A stretch of DNA of 6,376 nt from Bacteroidales bacterium (GTDB taxonomy: Bacteria > Bacteroidota > Bacteroidia > Bacteroidales > BM520). A program made the translations under genes and the position numbers. How positions within the stretch are numbered: position 1 is the first letter of the stretch; every line of letters begins with the position of its first letter. The notes beneath the pieces are model-generated. The model was given only the letters and a program-made list of their open reading frames with translations. It ran no database searches and was not told where the DNA came from. The stretch spans positions 1 to 6,376 of the forward strand of contig JALNXP010000149.1 of the NCBI GenBank assembly GCA_023230285.1, in the 5' to 3' direction. This document shows, piece by piece, positions 1 through 5,729 of the stretch.

Positions 1-1274
1 ACAAAGCTCACACAAAGGCAAAGTATTTCGGCTATAGGCATGCTTAACCAGATTCCTATATCACCAATAAGGGTAGGTAGAAATAATAAGAGTGGAATAG
101 TAAAAATAACAGAGCGACATAAAGCGATAACGGCAGATTCTACAGGACGCTCTATTGCCGTATGAAATGTTCCTGCTACAATATTAAAAAACGAAAACAG
201 ATAATGTATTGTTACATAAGTAGTTGCAATAAAAGCCAATTGAAATAATTCTTCATTATCGCCGGTGAAAATTCTAATTATATGACCTTTAGTAAATAAT
301 ACAATTAGATATATTCCGATTCCTATACTTGCGCCAAATCCCATAGCTACATTAAGTAATTTTTTTATATTACACAGATTTTTTGCACCTAAATTATACG
401 AGACTAATGGATACAACGCCTGCGAAAGTCCAAAAAGTGACATGTTGACAATCATATTAATATAAAAGACAATAGTCAGTGCAGCCACGCCCATGGCACC
501 AATATACTTCATCAATACAATATTAAAAGCATACATAGATATCGATGCAGATACAGATGTCAGCATTTCCGAACTTCCGTTAAAATAAATGTTTTTAATT
601 TCCTTCCATTTTCCTTTTATTTTCCCCATTGGCACAAAGGGGAAAAGCGTTATTGCAGCCGTACTGTTTGCGATACAAGTCGCAATTGCAGCACCTCTCA
701 TCCCCCAACCATATTTGAATATAAACAGATAATCCAATAAAACATTGACACTCAAACAAATACATCCGCTTAGAAACACAAAATTCGGTCTTCCGTTCAA
801 GCGTGTAAAAGCCTCTGTAAAATTAGGAATGCAAAAGAAAATCGATGCTGTAAGAATTGTCCGTAGATATGGTTTTATATAAGGTAATAACTCATCGTTT
901 GCACCTAACAAACGACAAACGGCGTTGAAGTCAATCAGGAAACATAGAGAAATAGCAGTTAACGTAACGATAATCAATACCAATGTCAAAGTAGTATATC
1001 CGCGAGCATAATTTTCTTTATCTTCTCCTTTAGCTATTCCTGTAAGTACAACTCCGCCTGAGATGATCATCAAACAGACGCTTAATATAAAATTAATTAA
1101 AGGCATGGATAAATTGACGGCAGCTAAGCCTAACGGACCGACACCTTTACTTAAAAATATGCCATCGACCATAATCTGCACAGATACGATTAACATACCA
1201 AGTATGCTTGGTATAGCGAACTTAAAAAACTGAAGAGTTATATTTTGATGCTTTAATCCTTTTACTGACGGCAT
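1..1274 (-). CDS. MATE-family efflux transporter, C-terminally cut by window edge
   Basis: This reads without interruption from ATG at 1274 to the left edge, giving 424 residues. MATE proteins are usually about 440-460 residues, so only the last stretch is missing. Roughly twelve hydrophobic segments are visible in two halves of six (first about 16-36, last about 404-424). Family-like motifs are SVQIMVDGIFLSKGVGPLG (31-49), NVLLDYLFIFKYGWGMRGAA (177-196, with Asp181) and LSQALYPLVSYNLGAKN (283-299), the last typical of the start of the C-terminal half. MATE proteins sit in the inner membrane and export cationic drugs or metabolites in exchange for Na+ or H+; the substrate here is unknown. The start precedes a plausible cytoplasmic N-terminus (MPSVKGLKHQ), and no strong ribosome binding site is seen, as is usual in Bacteroidota. 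It lies 28 bp downstream of the lipoprotein gene and is probably co-transcribed with it. The family call is firm; the subfamily is not assigned. Confidence 0.93.
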   Translation of the reverse strand, partial: MPSVKGLKHQNITLQFFKFAIPSILGMLIVSVQIMVDGIFLSKGVGPLGLAAVNLSMPLINFILSVCLMIISGGVVLTGIAKGEDKENYARGYTTLTLVLIIVTLTAISLCFLIDFNAVCRLLGANDELLPYIKPYLRTILTASIFFCIPNFTEAFTRLNGRPNFVFLSGCICLSVNVLLDYLFIFKYGWGMRGAAIATCIANSTAAITLFPFVPMGKIKGKWKEIKNIYFNGSSEMLTSVSASISMYAFNIVLMKYIGAMGVAALTIVFYINMIVNMSLFGLSQALYPLVSYNLGAKNLCNIKKLLNVAMGFGASIGIGIYLIVLFTKGHIIRIFTGDNEELFQLAFIATTYVTIHYLFSFFNIVAGTFHTAIERPVESAVIALCRSVIFTIPLLLFLPTLIGDIGIWLSMPIAEILCLCVSF

Positions 1275-1302
1275 TACAAATTTAATATTTGCTTAATAGA
1301 TA

Positions 1303-2076
1303 TTAATCGCCTACATTAGCCACACGAGTAAGAGATAAATTCGTCAGCTCAGATTCTGTTGTGCGTTTTGCTTCATATTGCAATGAATTAAAATCATCGC
1401 TGAATGTCAAATTCCAACATTCACAAAAAGTACCTTCGTTACCGGAATTATAATCGTTGGTATATATTGTAGCAATAAAATCGCCATGCAGAAAATATCT
1501 GCCATTGTTATTTTCTTTGGGTATATATTCTTCCGCAATCGAATCATAATAATAGAAGTCGTAAGTGCCGTCTTCGTAATATTGCCAATAATGTTTTTCC
1601 TGATAAGTATATCCGGACCATATACCTGCTATATTCGAGCTATAATCGGCATTGATTTTTGTACACGTGTAGGTGTGATTATCTTCGATAGCTGTGTTGT
1701 CAATGTTCAATGTATTTACCGTGTATGTCATATTTTCATCATCAATACTTTGGATTTCGAAAACAAGAGTTGTACTTAGTCCGAGTGGATTAGTTCCGAT
1801 AACGGTTACAACATTATTTGCTACACTATATGTATAATTAGCACTTTCCATCCATTCCGAGTGATTATTTTCAATGGTAAAAATGTCGCCGTATACTTGC
1901 ACATTTTTATCGGTAAGTTCGGCAAAAAACATGTCATTAGTGACAACCTCTTCACCGTCAATATGTTCACACAGCCATTTGCCGATTATGAGATTACTAT
2001 AGTCGGTGTTGTCATTGTTGCATGCTGTCATAGTCAGCAGCATTATTGAAATCAGTAAAAATAAAAGTTTTTTCAT
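1303..2076 (-). CDS. Lipoprotein with two lipocalin-like repeats, unknown function
   Basis: This encodes 257 residues starting MKKLLFLLISIMLLTMTAC, a lipoprotein signal peptide with a lipobox-like LTMTAC and lipidated Cys19. The frame stays open to an upstream ATG at 2136, but that start would put 20 residues ahead of a clean signal peptide and would overlap the likely -7 box at 2104-2111, so 2076 is chosen. After a short acidic linker (NNDNTDY) the protein falls into two similar units. The first begins YSNLIIGKW (26-34) and the second YSSNIAGIWSG (145-155). Each continues as alternating beta strands rich in Tyr, Thr and Asn. The opening G-x-W and this strand pattern suggest Bacteroidota lipocalin-like lipoprotein domains. 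That is a fold-level impression, not a confirmed match. The protein is likely anchored in the outer membrane or on its surface. It is the first gene of a probable operon with the MATE exporter, so it might bind or sense a ligand of that exporter; this is inference only. Confidence 0.85.
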   Translation of the reverse strand: MKKLLFLLISIMLLTMTACNNDNTDYSNLIIGKWLCEHIDGEEVVTNDMFFAELTDKNVQVYGDIFTIENNHSEWMESANYTYSVANNVVTVIGTNPLGLSTTLVFEIQSIDDENMTYTVNTLNIDNTAIEDNHTYTCTKINADYSSNIAGIWSGYTYQEKHYWQYYEDGTYDFYYYDSIAEEYIPKENNNGRYFLHGDFIATIYTNDYNSGNEGTFCECWNLTFSDDFNSLQYEAKRTTESELTNLSLTRVANVGD

Positions 2077-2103
2077 AGTTAAAGAAATAATAATATTAGC
2101 ATG

Positions 2104-2111
2104 CAAAATTA
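2104..2111 (-). promoter_or_regulatory. Probable -7 box of the lipoprotein-MATE unit
   Basis: Read on the minus strand this is TAATTTTG, an exact match to the Bacteroidota -7 consensus TAnnTTTG. It lies 27 bases upstream of the ATG at 2076, implying a leader of roughly 20-25 nt. No convincing TTTG -33 box is found at the expected distance, so the call rests on the -7 element and its position. Confidence 0.5.
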
Positions 2112-2369
2112 ATGAAAATATATTGATACGAGGCATGAAATAAAAATTTATGGTAGATTTTGGGAAGTTTTGCTGACATGAACCAATGATTGATGACAGA
2201 TTTTATATTGATAAATAATTGCAAGATGTATCAGAGTGTATATTCAAGTTTTATATGAGGTTGTAAAAATTTTTTTTAGGGTGATAGATTTTTCATGTAA
2301 AAACGCTCTAAGTATATTAAATAGTGAAAATGTTGAAGAGATATTGGTTAAATAAAAGTAGTCATAAAC
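2112..2369. other. AT-rich divergent intergenic region, no gene seen
   Basis: About 260 bases separate the two divergent transcription units. Only very short reading frames occur on either strand, and none has coding character. The one notable element is an A5T8 run at 2265-2277, which may bend DNA, but it lies almost 100 bp upstream of the plus-strand promoter. No strong inverted repeat, operator-like palindrome or terminator is visible. Confidence 0.6.
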
Positions 2370-2401
2370 TTTGTAAAATAACAAAATGTCTTATATCTTT
2401 G
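2370..2401 (+). promoter_or_regulatory. Bacteroidota-type promoter of the kinase/channel operon
   Basis: A TTTG -33 box at 2370-2373 and TATCTTTG -7 box at 2394-2401 are separated by 20 bp. This matches the Bacteroidota primary-sigma consensus (TTTG, about 19-21 bp, TAnnTTTG) in both boxes and spacing. Transcription would start near 2408, leaving a leader of about 180 nt before the zinc-ribbon gene. No other promoter as good is seen between here and the end of the window, supporting one transcript for the four plus-strand genes. Confidence 0.78.
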
Positions 2402-2407
2402 CAGAAT

Positions 2408-2587
2408 ATTGTTTAAAAATTAATTATTAATATGTGTAAAATATTTTAAAAATGTAAATATGACATAACAAAAAGAAATACAAGACAATTTACACATATT
2501 GTAAAGATGATAAAAAGTGCATAAAAAAGAAGACAGCATTTGAATTTAGAGATAAAACAATAAATATTAATTAAAAATAGTAAAAAT
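2408..2587 (+). other. Long AT-rich 5' leader of the kinase/channel operon
   Basis: This is the inferred untranslated leader between the predicted transcription start and the ATG at 2588. It contains a perfect 12-bp inverted repeat (2429-2440 with 2489-2500) enclosing 48 nt. Only tiny frames of about five codons are present, with no leader-peptide character. The last bases before the ATG are almost all A and T, as in many Bacteroidota translation starts, with no Shine-Dalgarno match. No known riboswitch class is recognised. Confidence 0.45.
2429..2500 (+). repeat. 12-bp perfect inverted repeat in the operon leader
   Basis: The left arm AATATGTGTAAA (2429-2440) is exactly complementary to the right arm TTTACACATATT (2489-2500), with a 48-nt interior. 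A smaller pairing is possible inside (ATATTT at 2441-2446 with AAATAT at 2456-2461). It could form a long-range leader stem or be a split protein-binding site. The region is very AT-rich, so chance pairing is a real alternative. Confidence 0.4.
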
Positions 2588-3460
2588 ATGATTAGATGTA
2601 GTAATTGCGGATGGAGCAATAATCCCGCAGGAAGTACAAAATGTGAAAAGTGCAATGCTCCGCTTAATGGCTCAATGGTAATGGATGAAGCCTCTTCATA
2701 TTCAGAGTCGGAAAATTTTATTTCGAAGAAGACGGTTAGAGAATCAGGGGGGGAGTCGAGTAATTATCCGATTTATGAAGAAGAGACGCATTCTGAATTT
2801 TCTTCAAGTTCTAATATGGTTTGTCAAAATTGTGGTTATCCTCTGCGAGCAGGAGTAAAAAAATGTCCACAGTGTAAGCAACCGGTAAGTGAGACTATTA
2901 ACAAAGAGGGCAGTGGCATGCCGCCTAAAACGCCGTTTCAACAGCAACAACAAGGACAGCAGCAACAAGAGTTGAGGGTTTGTTCGAAGTGTGGTAATGA
3001 GAATGTTCCTGATGCAAAGTTCTGTTCTTCTTGTGGAAATCCATTATTAAAGAAAGAAGATAATATATGTCCTCAATGTGGTGCAAAGAATAATAAAGGT
3101 GCCAAGTTCTGTGCTTATTGTGGTGCTAAGATGAAGTCAAATGATTTAGGTGGTACAATTTTACCGTCTCGCATGAGTCGTTGTACACTGAGTTTGATAC
3201 CGGAAGCAGGAGAGGAAATCGAACCTGTCCAATTGAAGTTTTCGGATGCAGAAGTCATTTTGAACAGAGAAAATACCGAGCCCTGCAATAAGACGATAAC
3301 AAGGGAAGCGCAAGCCGCCTTGTCTTATGAAAACAAGAGATGGTACATAGAGAACAAAAGTGCCATGAATTCGACATTGATTTTAGTAAAAGAGAAAACA
3401 GAGCTTCATCCGGGAGATGTTATCATGCTTGGTGACAGAAAATTTGAATTTAATTATTAA
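2588..3460 (+). CDS. Four-zinc-ribbon protein with degenerate FHA-like C-terminus
   Basis: This 290-residue protein has no signal peptide or membrane segment and is presumably cytosolic. Four Cys4 zinc ribbons are visible: C4/C7/C19/C22, C79/C82/C93/C96, C132/C135/C146/C149 and C161/C164/C175/C178. The last two form a tight tandem with a shared pattern (C-x2-CG, then KFC-x2-CG). A low-complexity acidic/Ser linker (31-76) and a Gln-rich linker (118-127) separate them. Residues about 199-290 resemble a forkhead-associated domain: a core ending in HPGDVIMLGDRKFEFNY like the kinase's C-terminus, with N226-R227 where FHA has G-R, TREAQAAL where FHA has SRRHA, and N-S-T where FHA has N-G-T. Phosphothreonine binding may therefore be altered or lost. 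GGTILPS (188-194) just before the domain is a candidate phosphorylation site. The start is firm because the first ribbon begins at residue 4. It is the first gene of the operon, 11 bp ahead of the kinase, suggesting a scaffold or substrate role. Confidence 0.88.
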   Translation: MIRCSNCGWSNNPAGSTKCEKCNAPLNGSMVMDEASSYSESENFISKKTVRESGGESSNYPIYEEETHSEFSSSSNMVCQNCGYPLRAGVKKCPQCKQPVSETINKEGSGMPPKTPFQQQQQGQQQQELRVCSKCGNENVPDAKFCSSCGNPLLKKEDNICPQCGAKNNKGAKFCAYCGAKMKSNDLGGTILPSRMSRCTLSLIPEAGEEIEPVQLKFSDAEVILNRENTEPCNKTITREAQAALSYENKRWYIENKSAMNSTLILVKEKTELHPGDVIMLGDRKFEFNY

Positions 3461-3471
3461 AATAGTTGAAG

Positions 3472-4794
3472 ATGGACGTTCATATTGTAAACAGATGTGA
3501 CTTCAAGAAGAATCAGACTATTGATAATAGATATGTTGTGTTAAAAGTACTTGGTGAAGGTGCTTTTGGGAAAGTATATAAGGTATATAAAGTTGGTGGA
3601 GATGTCAATAATGTATATGCTCTTAAGCTTTTGAAGTTATGGGAAGTTCCGGAGAACATTCGCAAGGGACTGATAGATCGTTTTGACATGGAATTTGAGA
3701 CGGGACAGATAACAAGTGATTATCTTGTTCATTCATTGGACCATGGCATAGTTGAGGGGAATCCGTATATTGTTATGGAGTTCTGCTCCGGTGGTGATTT
3801 GTCACAATTTATTGATGATTCTTCTAACCAGCATACGCCACCTGACAACTTAAGCACTTTTTCTCTGCATATTCTGACAGGTTTAAACGATTTACATATT
3901 TCCGGTAAAGTTCACAGAGATTTAAAACCCGAGAATGTTTTGTTGAAGTCAGATAATTGGGCTGTATTAACCGATTTTGGTATTTCAGGCGACCGTAACA
4001 AGAGGATGACGGAAAGAAATCTTTTAGGTAAGCCTACTCAGATATTTGGTACTTATGCGTATATGCCTCCGGAGCAAGTGCAAAGAATGAAGGGTGATGC
4101 AACAGTTTTACCTACGACAGATATTTTTTCGTTTGGTGTTATGTTGTATCAGCTGCTTGTAGGCAGTTTGCCATTTGGTCCTTTAAATGACCATAACGAT
4201 TTAGTTGAATATCAGAGAAATGCAGCAAATGGAACTTGGAACCGCAATCAGTTGCATTGTTCACATATAAATCGGCAGTGGAAAGCGATTATAGAAGGTT
4301 GTTTAATACCTGATTATAAACAGAGAATTCAGAGAACTGTTGAGATAATACGTATGCTGCCGGAATGTTCCGATGTTTCTGTGCCGTCTTCTTTCGAAAG
4401 TACAGGAAATGATTTTTTGTTGCGAGTGATGCAGGGTGAGGAGTATGGAAAGATTTATAAGCTAAGTGATTTTGTAAAAAAGAATAATTCAATACTTACT
4501 TTGGGACGAGAAGAGTGTAACAGTATTTATATCCATGAATTCCAAAGTTGTTATATTTCACGCAGGCATTGTACTTTAGAGTTCGATGAAGATACCAATA
4601 GTTGGTTTGTGCGTGATGGTCAATGGATTAGACGGAATAATTATGCAAACACAACAGGGTGGAACGGAAGTTGGACGAGGTCTACAAACGGAACGTATAT
4701 CAATTCAACAGAAGTTTCAGATTTTGGAATGAAAATTCAATCCGGCGATATTATTTCTATAGGCGATGTTAAGTTGAGAGTTGAAAACTATTAA
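3472..4794 (+). CDS. Soluble Hanks-type Ser/Thr protein kinase with C-terminal FHA domain
   Basis: This encodes 440 residues from ATG 3472; a TTG two codons upstream is possible but less likely. The kinase domain spans about 21-295: glycine loop GEGAFG (28-33), ATP-binding K52 in YALK, likely helix-C E74, HRDLKPEN (148-155) with catalytic D150 and N155, DFG (168-170), GTYAYMPPE (193-201) closing the activation loop, D217 in TTDIFSFG, and R285. All key residues are present, so it should be an active kinase that phosphorylates Ser/Thr with ATP. Candidate activation-loop sites are T180, T189 and T194. Residues about 315-440 form an FHA domain with LGR (344-346), SRRH (363-366) and NGT (406-408), able in principle to bind phosphothreonine. 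A Trp-rich insertion sits between two FHA strands (about 381-405). No membrane segment is seen, unlike PknB-type receptor kinases, so input must come through partners, plausibly the neighbouring zinc-ribbon and channel proteins. It ends in tandem stops TAA TAG. Confidence 0.95.
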   Translation: MDVHIVNRCDFKKNQTIDNRYVVLKVLGEGAFGKVYKVYKVGGDVNNVYALKLLKLWEVPENIRKGLIDRFDMEFETGQITSDYLVHSLDHGIVEGNPYIVMEFCSGGDLSQFIDDSSNQHTPPDNLSTFSLHILTGLNDLHISGKVHRDLKPENVLLKSDNWAVLTDFGISGDRNKRMTERNLLGKPTQIFGTYAYMPPEQVQRMKGDATVLPTTDIFSFGVMLYQLLVGSLPFGPLNDHNDLVEYQRNAANGTWNRNQLHCSHINRQWKAIIEGCLIPDYKQRIQRTVEIIRMLPECSDVSVPSSFESTGNDFLLRVMQGEEYGKIYKLSDFVKKNNSILTLGREECNSIYIHEFQSCYISRRHCTLEFDEDTNSWFVRDGQWIRRNNYANTTGWNGSWTRSTNGTYINSTEVSDFGMKIQSGDIISIGDVKLRVENY

Positions 4795-4806
4795 TAGTGG
4801 CTGATT

Positions 4807-5715
4807 ATGGCTCGTAAAGAAATCAATGTTTTTTCTGTTTCGTTTTTGGATTTGTTGTCAGGAGCATTGGCGGCTGTGATAATTTTATTCATCATAGTTC
4901 CGAAAATGACCAGTGAACAACAGTCTGTTTTGGAACAAATAGAAGGACTTAAAACGGAAGTCGTGGAGCTTGACAGTCTGTTGGCGCAGCTGCATAACAG
5001 TATTCCGGCAGATGAATATACAAAATTGATGGATAAACTTGATTCTTTCCAAGATTTGATAGATAATTTAGAGCAACATGTTTCAAGTCTTCAAGCCGAG
5101 ACAGAAAAATTAAAAGCGGAAAATGAAGAATTGAAAGAACTTATAAAAAATTGTGAAGATTCTCAGAAGACTATTGAGCAATTGAGAAGTAAAATTGCCG
5201 AATTGGAAAAAGAAGTCAAAGAAAAATCTAATGATAGCAAAATGGCGAATACTGTTGAAAAGACACTTGGCGTTTTCGCTCAATTTGGAATTTTATGTCG
5301 TTGGACAGAAGCCAATACTGATGTAGATATAGGAGTTCAGCGTTTTGGCAGCTCTCCGGAACAATGCTGGCGGATGTATCCCAACAAAGAATGGGGTATA
5401 TTAGGAGAGGATGTACGGGAAAGAAACGTAGGTGAAGAAGAACGCTTTGAACTTTTTTATGTTCCTCAAATTTATGAAGACGACTATACTTTCTGGATAA
5501 ACATCTATGAAAAATCGGCAAGTTTCGATGCCAATGTGATGTGCGTATTAATATTTCATCCGGGCAAACCTGACGAAATAAGAAAAGAAATAGGACCAAT
5601 ACATTTAACAAATTCTTCAATTAATTGTGTAGTCTCTTTTCATTTAAATAAATATGGCTTTAATATTATTAATTACAGAGAGCCTCAATGGGGTGAAGGA
5701 AGAGTAGTAAAGTAA
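4807..5715 (+). CDS. ExbD/MotB/ZorB-like stator subunit with coiled coil and YfaP-like domain
   Basis: This 302-residue protein has one N-terminal membrane helix (about 12-33) within EINVFSVSFLDLLSGA and what follows. This resembles the ExbD/TolR and MotB/ZorB start, where an Asp at the membrane entrance carries the ion; Asp15 is the likely equivalent. Residues about 36-143 are a charged heptad-rich coiled coil. The C-terminal part (about 153-302) is beta-rich. The stretch CRWTEANTDVDIGVQRFG (164-181), followed by Trp/Tyr-rich strands and a PGKPDEI turn (252-258), recalls the YfaP/DUF2135 'DVDLHV' type domain; this is a tentative fold impression. No OmpA-type peptidoglycan-binding domain is seen, unlike MotB or ZorB. 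The positive N-terminus (MARKE) suggests the coiled coil and C-terminus are extracytoplasmic. The gene is in the same frame as the kinase, after tandem stops with a 12-bp gap, and directly precedes its presumed channel partner. An ordinary structural membrane protein is the alternative. Confidence 0.75.
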   Translation: MARKEINVFSVSFLDLLSGALAAVIILFIIVPKMTSEQQSVLEQIEGLKTEVVELDSLLAQLHNSIPADEYTKLMDKLDSFQDLIDNLEQHVSSLQAETEKLKAENEELKELIKNCEDSQKTIEQLRSKIAELEKEVKEKSNDSKMANTVEKTLGVFAQFGILCRWTEANTDVDIGVQRFGSSPEQCWRMYPNKEWGILGEDVRERNVGEEERFELFYVPQIYEDDYTFWINIYEKSASFDANVMCVLIFHPGKPDEIRKEIGPIHLTNSSINCVVSFHLNKYGFNIINYREPQWGEGRVVK

Positions 5716-5729
5716 TAAAATAAAAAATT

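Noticed and set aside
1486..1779. Plus-strand frame of 97 codons with hydrophobic stretches
   Set aside because: It is antisense to the lipoprotein gene, whose signal peptide, lipobox and repeats are convincing. The plus-strand product has no domain or translation signal.
2077..2136. Twenty-residue N-terminal extension of the lipoprotein from ATG 2136
   Set aside because: It would bury the signal peptide and covers the TAATTTTG promoter element. The start at 2076 gives a standard lipoprotein leader.
2265..2277. A5T8 run as an intrinsic terminator or UP-element
   Set aside because: No GC-rich stem precedes the T run and no gene ends there. It is also too far (about 95 bp) from the -33 box to act as a UP-element.
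2386..2430. Possible 14-codon leader peptide starting at ATG 2386
   Set aside because: Its first codons overlap the -7 box, so the start codon lies upstream of the predicted transcription start and would not be in the transcript.
2446..2655. Minus-strand frame of 69 codons rich in Leu, Ile and Phe, resembling a small membrane protein
   Set aside because: It lies across the AT-rich leader and the antisense of the first zinc ribbon, where reverse-strand codons naturally read as hydrophobic residues. No initiation signal or conserved motif supports it.
5228..5620. Minus-strand frame of 130 codons inside the ExbD-like gene
   Set aside because: It is fully antisense to a gene with clear domain structure, and its composition (many Leu, Phe, His, Ser) is what the reverse complement would give. 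No recognisable domain is present.
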